Below, in pieces: positions 43,724-50,901 of a DNA stretch of 64,000 nucleotides. Each line of letters starts with the position of its first letter. Position 1 is the stretch's first letter. This stretch comes from Phycisphaerae bacterium (lineage in GTDB: Bacteria > Planctomycetota > Phycisphaerae > UBA1845 > PWPN01): positions 1 through 64,000 of the forward strand of contig JAGNEZ010000033.1 in the NCBI GenBank assembly GCA_018003015.1. Direction: 5' to 3'. The notes below the pieces were generated by a model. That model ran no database searches, was not told the origin of the DNA, and was given only the letters and a program-made list of their open reading frames with translations. The position numbers were made by a program, and so were the translations under genes.

Positions 43724-44701
43724 ATGGATGAGCTGCGTTACTACAGTTTCAGCCACTACCTGCGTCGCAGGTTTGGCTGTCGGGTGCAGAAGGTGACGCT
43801 TCACGCGGGTTTCACGTGCCCCAACCGGGACGGCCGGGTGGGCCATGGCGGATGCGTGTTCTGCAACAACGCCGGCTTCAGTCCCAACCTGCGCGTCGGC
43901 TCGGCCGAGGTCCGCGAGCAACTGGCCCGGGGGATCGAGAGCAACCGCGGACGCAGGATCGGCAAGTTCATCGCCTACTTTCAGGCTTACACCAACACCT
44001 ACGCTCCGGTCGAGGAGTTGAGGGTTCTCTACGACGAGGTCTGGAAGCACCCCGAGGTTGCGGGGCTGGCCATCGGCACGCGGCCGGACTGTGTGGATGA
44101 CCGGATCCTTGATCTGATCGTCGGCTATCTGTCGCGCGGGATGGTCTGGATCGAGTATGGGCTGCAAAGCGCCCACGACAAGACACTCGAGCTGGTCAAC
44201 CGCGGCCACGACTACGCTTGTTTCGAGAAGGCGGTGTTGGTGACATCGGGGCGGGGGATCGAGGTTTGTGCTCACACCATACTTGGCTTGCCCGGTGAGG
44301 ATCGCGAGATGATGCTCGAGACTCACCGCCGATTGGCTCGCCTGCCGATCAGAGGGATCAAGATCCACCTGTTGCACATCATGAAGAACACGGTCATGGC
44401 TCGCCAGTACGCTCGGGGCGGAATCCGGCTGTTAGCTCGCGGTGAATACGTCTCGCTGGTTTGCGACATGCTTGAGCAACTACCCCCGACGGTCGCCATC
44501 CAGCGGATGCACGCCGATGCTCCGCGTGACGTCCTGGTCGCCCCCGACTGGTGCCTGGACAAGGCCGGTATTCTGGAGGACATTCGCCGCGAGCTGTTGC
44601 GGCGCGACAGCTGGCAGGGCAAGGCCCTGGGGTTCTCGATAGCGGACATTCCCACCGTTCCGCCCAGCTCGCTGGCTCGACCGACCGGCGTAGCTTCATG
44701 A
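43724..44701 (+). CDS. TIGR01212 family radical SAM protein (YhcC-like)
   Basis: A 325 aa radical SAM protein. The cluster motif is C32-X11-C44-X2-C47 (TCPNRDGRVGHGGCVFC), the spacing typical of the TIGR01212/YhcC group. It continues with YFQAYTNTYAPVEELR, GLAIGTRPDCVDD, IEYGLQSAHDKTLELVNRGHD and HTILGLPGEDREMM. The family is related to Elp3-like enzymes and its reaction is not established. The ATG at 43724 has no Shine-Dalgarno and lies 8 nt after TATAAT. It follows the sulfatase by 147 nt but has its own promoter, so co-transcription is not required. Confidence 0.93.
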   Translation: MDELRYYSFSHYLRRRFGCRVQKVTLHAGFTCPNRDGRVGHGGCVFCNNAGFSPNLRVGSAEVREQLARGIESNRGRRIGKFIAYFQAYTNTYAPVEELRVLYDEVWKHPEVAGLAIGTRPDCVDDRILDLIVGYLSRGMVWIEYGLQSAHDKTLELVNRGHDYACFEKAVLVTSGRGIEVCAHTILGLPGEDREMMLETHRRLARLPIRGIKIHLLHIMKNTVMARQYARGGIRLLARGEYVSLVCDMLEQLPPTVAIQRMHADAPRDVLVAPDWCLDKAGILEDIRRELLRRDSWQGKALGFSIADIPTVPPSSLARPTGVAS

Positions 44702-44804
44702 GCGTATGACTTGCGCCCCCGGCTTTCCGGTTGAGGGGTTCCTGGCGCGGCGTTGGCTGTCTACCGCCGAGGGGATTCGCGCTCTCGCCGGGCCGTGCGG
44801 GGGC

Positions 44805-44833
44805 TTGCCGGTGAAGTCTGCCGGGCGTATCGT
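44805..44833 (+). promoter_or_regulatory. Promoter of the first Gfo/Idh/MocA gene
   Basis: TTGCCG (44805-44810), a 17 nt spacer and TATCGT (44828-44833). Transcription would start near 44840, ~39 nt before the ATG, which has its own AAGGAGG. Confidence 0.6.
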
Positions 44834-44878
44834 AGCCGGCGCTGTTGCCGAGGAACGCTGATTTAAGGAGGACTGAGC

Positions 44879-45907
44879 ATGACGCGCGTTGGTCTCATCG
44901 GTGCCGGGTTCATTGGGCGAAACCACTTCAACCAGTACGAGAGGCTTGGGGGGCGAGCGAAGGTCGTGGCCCTGTGCGACAAGGAGGCTGATCGCCGGTC
45001 TGGTGACTGGTCCAAGGTCGGCGGCAACATTGCCGATGCCCAGGGTACGCGACGTGACCTGGGCGACATTCGCCAGTATGCGGAGTGGAAGAAGCTGCTC
45101 AAGGATTCGGAGGTGGACATGGTCGACATTTGCGTGCCGACCTATCTGCATGCTCAGATCGCCATGGCTGCCCTCAAGGCCGGCAAGCACGTTCTGTCCG
45201 AGAAGCCGATGGCCCTGAACGTGCGCGACTGCAACAAGATGCTGGCGGTGGCGGCCGAGTCACCGGGCAAGTTCATGATCGCCCAGTGTATTCGCTTCTG
45301 GCCGGAGTGTGTCTGGCTCAAGGAGGCCGTCGATGACAAGCGATTCGGCGAGTTGAAGGCCCTGCACCTCCGCCGCCAGGCGAGTACCCCGACGTACTCG
45401 GAGGGCAACTGGATTCAGAACCCGGAGTTGTCCGGTGGGGCGATTCTCGACCTGCACGTGCATGACGTAGACTACGCCCTGTTCATGCTGGGCAAGCCCG
45501 AGTGGGTGTGTGCCCAGGCGTATTGGCGGGCCGGTGGCGGCCACGATCGCGTTCATGCGCTGTGGCACTATCGTCCCGACCTGGTCGTTCAGCTCGAAGG
45601 GTTCTGGGACATGTTCCCGGCCTACTCGTTCAACATGGGCTTCACCGCCCGGTTCGAGAATGCGGCGGTGGTCTTTGATTTGGTCGGCGGCAAGCCGCTG
45701 ACGGTTCAGAAACCGGACGGCTCGATCGAGACGCCGCCGATGCGTCCCGACGACGGCTACTTTAACGAGATCTGCTATTTCCTGGATTGCATCGAGAGGA
45801 ACGAGACGCCCAAGGTGAGCACGCCTGCCGAAAGCCGTGATGCGGTTGCCATTGCGTTGGCGGAAGTCAAGAGCGCGCTGACCGGCAAGGTGGTGGCGAT
45901 CAAGTAG
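44879..45907 (+). CDS. Gfo/Idh/MocA family oxidoreductase
   Basis: A 342 aa NAD(P)-dependent sugar or inositol dehydrogenase-like protein. The N-terminal Rossmann fold starts TRVGLIGAGFIGRNHFNQ, with the family EKP motif in VLSEKPMALNVRD. The C-terminal alpha/beta domain holds a GAILDLHVHDVDYALFMLG segment, which carries the usual catalytic D/H. The substrate is unknown; planctomycetes have dozens of paralogues. AAGGAGG lies 7 nt before the ATG. It converges with the beta-helix gene (16 nt gap). Confidence 0.95.
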   Translation: MTRVGLIGAGFIGRNHFNQYERLGGRAKVVALCDKEADRRSGDWSKVGGNIADAQGTRRDLGDIRQYAEWKKLLKDSEVDMVDICVPTYLHAQIAMAALKAGKHVLSEKPMALNVRDCNKMLAVAAESPGKFMIAQCIRFWPECVWLKEAVDDKRFGELKALHLRRQASTPTYSEGNWIQNPELSGGAILDLHVHDVDYALFMLGKPEWVCAQAYWRAGGGHDRVHALWHYRPDLVVQLEGFWDMFPAYSFNMGFTARFENAAVVFDLVGGKPLTVQKPDGSIETPPMRPDDGYFNEICYFLDCIERNETPKVSTPAESRDAVAIALAEVKSALTGKVVAIK

Positions 45908-45923
45908 GGCGGGCTGTACCTGC

Positions 45924-47150
45924 CTACCCCGGCTTGGAGAGGACGTTTTGGTTCGGCAGGGAAATGCTGCCGCAATGGACGGCTTCGACCGGGCCGAGGA
46001 TCTTGCCGGCGGCTTGCTCAATACTGATGTTGGCGCCGGTGGTGGCCTCGAGCCGGCCGACGTCGCCCAGGAACCGGCCGACGAACATCGACCCGCTGCT
46101 CGCCCAGATGGTATAGCCGAAGGTGCCGCGGAGTTCGATGTCGTTGCAGGTGAAGGTGCTCGCCTTTTGCAGGGCGATGGCCATTTCGTTCTCGCCCTGG
46201 ATGGTGACGCGGGCGTCCTCGCCGAGGATGTGGCCATCGTGTTCGAGGCCGACGGGCGTGTTCCGTTTCACCCTGGCCTGGAGCACGACTTGCGTGCCGT
46301 GCAGGTCGATTCTCCCGCTGTTGTTGACCGCCAGGGTGTTGGATTGTTCGCCCCAACTGGTGATGCAAGCAGTCTTACAGCCCAGACCGATCACGCCGTA
46401 GTAGCTCGCCGACAGGCTCCCGTTGCCGATGTCCAGGGAGGCGTTTTCGCGTTCTCTGAACTCGACCAGGCCATGATCGGTGGCGACGATTCCGGAGAAG
46501 GTCTCCTGGCCGCCGCGGTCATGAAGATGCTCGTTGAGTCGGATGTCGCCGAAGAGGGACACCTTGCCTCCTCGTGTGGCATAGATGGCTGCGTCGGACT
46601 GGCTTCGGGTGCGGAAGGTGATGTTCTTCAGGGTGACATGCGCCGGTCCGGTGACCTCGACGCCGCGTCGCTGGCGGGTGGAGCCGGTGCCGACTTGCAC
46701 ATTCTCCAGTCTCCAGTCGCCTTCGCAGGCGTAGACCATGGCCGAGCCGCCTTCCCAGGCCAGCGTGGTCGCATTCCCCTTGTCGTCACGGCCGCCGGCC
46801 AGCAGGACGCACACTCCTGGTCGCATCCGGCGCATCAGCTCGAGCCGATCGGCGGCCATACCGATGCCGCCGGTGTTGCGATGCGTGCCGGGGGCGAGCT
46901 TGATGGTTACGGTTCGCGTCAGTGGGTCGGGCAGCAGAGCGACGGCCGCCGAAATCGACTTGAGGGGGTGCCCTTGGGAGCCCGCGTTCCCGTCGTTACC
47001 CAGGGCAGGGTCGACGTGGATGGTCTCCGGTATCGACAGGCCAGGTGGGGTGGTGGCACTCCGTGCCCGGGTTCCGGGGGTCTGTGCCTTGGCGGCGATC
47101 AGGATAGCTGCGGACGCGGCCGCGAAGAGAATGATTCGGTCTGTTGACAT
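45924..47150 (-). CDS. Secreted parallel beta-helix protein
   Basis: A 408 aa protein with a signal peptide (RIILFAAASAAILIAAKAQ). The mature start IHVDPALGNDGNAGSQGHPLKSISAAV is the DUF1565-like opening found in many right-handed beta-helix proteins. A long series of short strands follows (VHVTLKNITFRTRSQ-like, KVSLFGDIRLNEHLHD, VTIQGENEMAIAL, IELRGTFGYTIW). It probably binds or cleaves a polysaccharide in the periplasm or outside; no catalytic residues could be assigned. AGGAAA lies ~9 nt before the ATG. Confidence 0.82.
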   Translation of the reverse strand: MSTDRIILFAAASAAILIAAKAQTPGTRARSATTPPGLSIPETIHVDPALGNDGNAGSQGHPLKSISAAVALLPDPLTRTVTIKLAPGTHRNTGGIGMAADRLELMRRMRPGVCVLLAGGRDDKGNATTLAWEGGSAMVYACEGDWRLENVQVGTGSTRQRRGVEVTGPAHVTLKNITFRTRSQSDAAIYATRGGKVSLFGDIRLNEHLHDRGGQETFSGIVATDHGLVEFRERENASLDIGNGSLSASYYGVIGLGCKTACITSWGEQSNTLAVNNSGRIDLHGTQVVLQARVKRNTPVGLEHDGHILGEDARVTIQGENEMAIALQKASTFTCNDIELRGTFGYTIWASSGSMFVGRFLGDVGRLEATTGANISIEQAAGKILGPVEAVHCGSISLPNQNVLSKPG

Positions 47151-47495
47151 GGCTTGGTTTCCTCATGTACCTGGTGGTGATTGGCCGGCGGCTTCCTCTC
47201 GGGGCCTGGACCCGGTTCTCACCGTCGTTGACTATGAGAACGTGTCTTCCAAGGTAGTCCGGTTCCAGGCTGGAAGCCAGGGACGTGGTCGTCGTGTCGA
47301 GTCTCTCGTGACGAGCCTATCATGGGTCGGGCCACGGAGCGGTAACGAGTCGGTAACCACTATCGTGTCAGCCCTCGCCCCGAGTCCGTTGGTCGAGTGC
47401 CGTCGTCTCCTCGATGTCGAGAAGGATCACCGGGCAGTCAACCGAGACCGTGTATGCGACTATACTGCGCCGGCGTGCCCAGGAGTAACCCGTCC
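47151..47495. promoter_or_regulatory. Divergent intergenic region with a TATACT box for the GH30-like gene
   Basis: TATACT at 47461-47466 on the plus strand lies ~30 nt before the GH30-like ATG; its -35 position (TCAACC) is weak. AGGAG at 47483-47487 is the Shine-Dalgarno. No promoter could be picked for the beta-helix gene on the other strand, and no other gene or structure was found. Confidence 0.45.
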
Positions 47496-49517
47496 ATGAA
47501 GCAGGCATCCTCTCATCGTCCGATCCTCATTTCGGCGCTTCTGGTTGCGTCCTGCAGTCCTGTCGTGCTGGCCCAGCTCGAAGCCATGTCCAACGGCAAT
47601 CTGCGCGGGATACGGATCGACGGGGAACTGATGGCTTTCACTGCCGGCATTCGGGTGACCGCTGCTGGGGGCTCGAAAGGTGGACCGACGGGTGTGGGGA
47701 GAAGTGGCGGCGGCCGGTACTCGCGTCAGGGTATGGACTTGGTGGTGACGGGCGACCTTTCCTCCCCTCCCGGTGGGCCGGGGCGCAGGGGACGCCGGGG
47801 GACTGCAAGCTACCGGACGGTCTACAGGCAGACGGCTGCAGATGCCATCCATGTGGACATCCAGATGGATGCCATCGCTGAGACGCCGATGGGCGGGGTG
47901 AGCTTCGTGGTCACTCTTCCGGGTGTCGACTACGCCGGCAGTTCGGCGTATCTGATCGAGCCTGTGGACACTCAGATTGCCCTGGCCGCGACCCGTCCTT
48001 CTGTTCCGAACCTGTACCTTCGGGCTTCGGCCAAGGGTGTTCGCGTTGGCTGTCCGCGTCGGCAGTTCGAGATCGCTTTTGATGCTCCGCGGGAGGTGAT
48101 CATTCAGGACGATCGGACCCGCGGTAACGGCGACATTGAACTCGCGTTTCCTCTGAGTAAGGGCAGTCTGGCCGCCGATCAGCACATTCGCTCGGGCTTC
48201 TCCATCAAAGCCACTGGCGAGGTCGACAGGTCGGCGGTGGCGCTCGCGATGGACGCCTCGCGGCCAGGCTGTGCCTATGACGGGATCGGCGGCAATTTCC
48301 GGATTCAGAGCTGGGCTGACGCGGCGCACATTGAGTACAACCTGGATCATCTGCGTGTCGCCTGGGGTCGCGTGGCCATGCCGCTGGACCGATGGCAGCC
48401 CGACGAGGATGCGGATCCGGTGGCGGCGGCCGCGGCGGGGCAGCTGGACGGCGCCGTTCGGCAGGCGATGGAAATGGCGGGAGCACTGGCCAAGCGCAGA
48501 ATCCCCACGATTGCCAGCGTTTGGTCGGCCCCTCGCTGGGCGTTGGGCAGCGACGACGGGAAGGGCGGACAGAAGCGGCTCAATCCTGAGAAGTGGGACA
48601 GGGTTTGCGCGGCGATTGGCGGTTACCTGGAGTACTTGGGGCAGCACTATGGGGCCGAGCCGGTGCTCTTCTCGTTCAATGAGTCCGACATGGGTATCGA
48701 CGTGCTTCAGAGCCCCCAGGAGCATGCGGAGGCCATCAAGCGGCTGGGGGGCCATTTCGCCTCGCGCCGGCTGGCGACGAGAATGATCCTGGGGGATACC
48801 GGCAATCCCACTGCCACCCACTTCATCGAGCCGGCTATGGCGGATCCGGAGGTGGTCAAGTCTATCGGCGCCGTCTCGTTCCATTCCTGGTGGGGCGGCA
48901 CTACTGAGCAGTACACTCGATTCAGCGAAGCCGCCCGCCGGTTGCAGGTACCCCTGATCGTTGGTGAAGGTGGCGTCGATCCCTTCGCTTACCGGGTTCG
49001 AGACGTGTTGATCGAATCCTGGTATGCCCTCGAGGAGATCAGCCAGTACGTGGAGATTTGCCGTGTGGCTCAGCCGCGGTCGATTCTGCATTGGCAGCTC
49101 ACGGCGGACTACTCCGTTCTGACCGGTGGCCTTGATGGCCGCCCGCTCGAGCCTACGCAGCGATTCTGGCAGCTCAAGCAACTGGGCATGACCTCCGTGG
49201 GTGCGGCGTCAGTGCCGATGACCTGCGACAGGCCTGGTGTGGTCTCCTGCGCCTTTGTTGATCGCGGATCGTACGTGGTCCATCTGGTCAACAAGGGAGC
49301 GGCTCGAAAGGCCGGGATATCCGGTTTTCCGAGGGGAATGGGGGCGGTGCGAGTCTATGTGACCGATGGTCGGCGTGGCATGCAGGAAAGCGGCCGCGTG
49401 CCGGTCGTCGACGGCAAGGTGGAGCTATCGCTCGACAGGATGAGTCTGACGAGTGTTGTGGCGAAACCCGACGGGGAGGAAGGGGCCTTGCCAAGCGGCG
49501 GCGGCGGATCCGGGTGA
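47496..49517 (+). CDS. Secreted GH30-like glycoside hydrolase
   Basis: A 673 aa protein with a signal peptide (RPILISALLVASCSPVVLAQ). A beta-sandwich N-terminal region rich in Gly/Arg is followed by a clan GH-A type barrel. Family-like landmarks are GIGGNFRIQSWADAA, RVAWGRVAMPLDRW, PTIASVWSAPRWALG, FSFNESDMG (proposed acid/base Glu396) and PLIVGEGGVDPF (proposed nucleophile Glu491). A small beta-domain closes the protein. The two Glu are ~95 residues apart, as expected for a retaining GH-A enzyme. The target would be a beta-linked glycan. AGGAG lies 8 nt before the ATG. The frame is open from 47397 but the signal peptide sets the start. Confidence 0.82.
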   Translation: MKQASSHRPILISALLVASCSPVVLAQLEAMSNGNLRGIRIDGELMAFTAGIRVTAAGGSKGGPTGVGRSGGGRYSRQGMDLVVTGDLSSPPGGPGRRGRRGTASYRTVYRQTAADAIHVDIQMDAIAETPMGGVSFVVTLPGVDYAGSSAYLIEPVDTQIALAATRPSVPNLYLRASAKGVRVGCPRRQFEIAFDAPREVIIQDDRTRGNGDIELAFPLSKGSLAADQHIRSGFSIKATGEVDRSAVALAMDASRPGCAYDGIGGNFRIQSWADAAHIEYNLDHLRVAWGRVAMPLDRWQPDEDADPVAAAAAGQLDGAVRQAMEMAGALAKRRIPTIASVWSAPRWALGSDDGKGGQKRLNPEKWDRVCAAIGGYLEYLGQHYGAEPVLFSFNESDMGIDVLQSPQEHAEAIKRLGGHFASRRLATRMILGDTGNPTATHFIEPAMADPEVVKSIGAVSFHSWWGGTTEQYTRFSEAARRLQVPLIVGEGGVDPFAYRVRDVLIESWYALEEISQYVEICRVAQPRSILHWQLTADYSVLTGGLDGRPLEPTQRFWQLKQLGMTSVGAASVPMTCDRPGVVSCAFVDRGSYVVHLVNKGAARKAGISGFPRGMGAVRVYVTDGRRGMQESGRVPVVDGKVELSLDRMSLTSVVAKPDGEEGALPSGGGGSG

Positions 49518-49811
49518 AGGAGATGTCCACGTGAGGTTCGGCAGTTATCGTGGTAACCGGTAGGAGAATGACCTATATGGTGTTCAGAATCAGGGTGGGT
49601 TGAGAGGTGGTTCATGCCGGTCAGGAACGATGCTGGCCGTGCTCGTGGATGGGGACGGGCGTCGTGCCGTTTGGGGCATGCCTGGTACTCTCAGTACTGG
49701 AGATCAACAACGAAGTCCTGGCCCGCGAGCCGGACGGTCTGGACTGTCTCTGGCCATGGAGCCGGGGATCGCGCCGATGACGGAACACGATCGGTAGTTA
49801 CCCGATTTTGC
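49518..49811. other. Intergenic stretch, nothing recognised
   Basis: Short open frames exist on both strands but lack Shine-Dalgarno sequences, family character or consistent codon use. No terminator hairpin could be picked after the GH30-like gene. Confidence 0.4.
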
Positions 49812-49840
49812 TTGACAACGCATCGAGACTGAGGTAGGTT
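49812..49840 (+). promoter_or_regulatory. Promoter of the PEP-CTERM gene
   Basis: TTGACA (49812-49817), a 17 nt spacer and TAGGTT (49835-49840). The -35 is a perfect consensus. Transcription from ~49847 gives a leader of ~120 nt before the ATG at 49970. Confidence 0.72.
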
Positions 49841-49969
49841 GGACTTGTACAGCCCGGACCTCTCACGTCGAGTCCGTGAGCGTACTCGGAGGGCGACCCC
49901 GCGGTGGGGGCAACCAGCCGTACCAGAGTGGTCAAACAGTAAGTTCATCTGTTAGAGGAGAAAGATGCC

Positions 49970-50728
49970 ATGTGTGTGCGTACTGCCAAATGGATGACCG
50001 TCGTGACGTTGGCCTTGAGTCTGGCCGCCCCGGTCGCGTTCGGTCAGATGATCAGCAGCGTGGTTGAGACCGGGGGTGACAACGAGCCCACGGACACGAT
50101 CGCGGCGAAGTGGACGGGCCAGACGTTTGCCATCACGGTGGCCAATGAGCCCTTCCCGGGCGCGGTTGTTGGCGAGAATTTCACTGTGCCGGCCTTCGGC
50201 AGCCTTGCGCCCACGTTTGTGGACCGGGCGCACCGTTACTCCGATGATCTCGCCAACGGCCTGCCGGTCCCGGCGTATCTGGTCGGTGGCGAGTACATCA
50301 TGTCCGGCAACGACAACCGCGACAACGCCCCGTACAACTTGGCGGTCACGGTTGGCCAGCCGGTGACGGTGTACATGCTCATCGACAACCGGTTGTCGGA
50401 CGGGGACAATCTCACTCCGCCGACCTTCGACTCGACTCACATGCAGTGGATTCTGGACGAGGGCTGGCTGGCCACTGCGAACGGGATGAACCGCTTCAAG
50501 AACACCGCTGTTCCCGACGAAGTCGCCATTGACGAGAGCTCTGACGGCACCATCAACCAGTGGTATTCGGTTTACCGCAAAGACTTCGCGGCTGGTACGC
50601 TCAACCTGCTGCAGGCCGACAACGGCGGCCGGAACATGTACGGTGCGGTGATCACGCCGGAGCCCTCCTCGGTTGGCCTTCTGGCGATTTTTGCCGTGTT
50701 GGGTCTGGTTCGCCGTCGCACGCGGTAG
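49970..50728 (+). CDS. PEP-CTERM sorting domain protein
   Basis: A 252 aa exported protein. Its signal peptide is WMTVVTLALSLAAPVAFGQ. The middle is a beta-rich domain with no recognised family (WTGQTFAITVANEPFPG, VTVYMLIDNRLSDG, WYSVYRKDFAAGTL). The C-terminal PEP-CTERM tail is complete: Pro-Glu-Pro in TPEPSSVG, a hydrophobic stretch (LLAIFAVLGLV) and RRRTR. Such proteins are processed by exosortase for surface or matrix display; no exosortase gene is in the window. GAGGAG lies ~9 nt before the ATG. A strong promoter and terminator bracket the gene as a monocistronic unit. Confidence 0.93.
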   Translation: MCVRTAKWMTVVTLALSLAAPVAFGQMISSVVETGGDNEPTDTIAAKWTGQTFAITVANEPFPGAVVGENFTVPAFGSLAPTFVDRAHRYSDDLANGLPVPAYLVGGEYIMSGNDNRDNAPYNLAVTVGQPVTVYMLIDNRLSDGDNLTPPTFDSTHMQWILDEGWLATANGMNRFKNTAVPDEVAIDESSDGTINQWYSVYRKDFAAGTLNLLQADNGGRNMYGAVITPEPSSVGLLAIFAVLGLVRRRTR

Positions 50729-50767
50729 TTGCAGCGATCCGAAGACCGAGTAGGTGGAGTAGTCATT

Positions 50768-50807
50768 GTTCACCCGGCGTGCTCGCCCGCGCCGGGTGAA
50801 CTTGTTT
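50768..50807 (+). terminator. Rho-independent terminator of the PEP-CTERM gene
   Basis: GTTCACCCGGCG (50768-50779) pairs perfectly with CGCCGGGTGAAC (50790-50801) around a 10 nt loop, followed by TTGTTT. It lies 40 nt after the stop codon. The opposite strand has no T-tract, so it serves the plus strand. Confidence 0.85.
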
Positions 50808-50901
50808 ATGAGGCCGACCGGCCGATGGGGTCGTGGATGGATCGATCGAGGAGGGCAGGCGGCCGCGTTGGCGTTCAAGCTCTTGGCGGTTTTCTGAGGC
50901 G

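Noticed and set aside
42239-44701. The radical SAM gene next to the sulfatase as its maturase (anSME)
   Set aside because: Its Cys spacing is C-X11-C-X2-C (TIGR01212), not CX3CX2C, and the SPASM-type extra clusters of anSMEs are absent.
47460-49181. 573-codon minus-strand frame opposite the GH30-like gene
   Set aside because: The plus strand carries the signal peptide and the FNESDMG and GEGGVDP motifs; the antisense product shows nothing recognisable.
49600-49948. Small open frames on both strands before the PEP-CTERM gene
   Set aside because: They overlap the promoter and leader and lack Shine-Dalgarno sites or family character.
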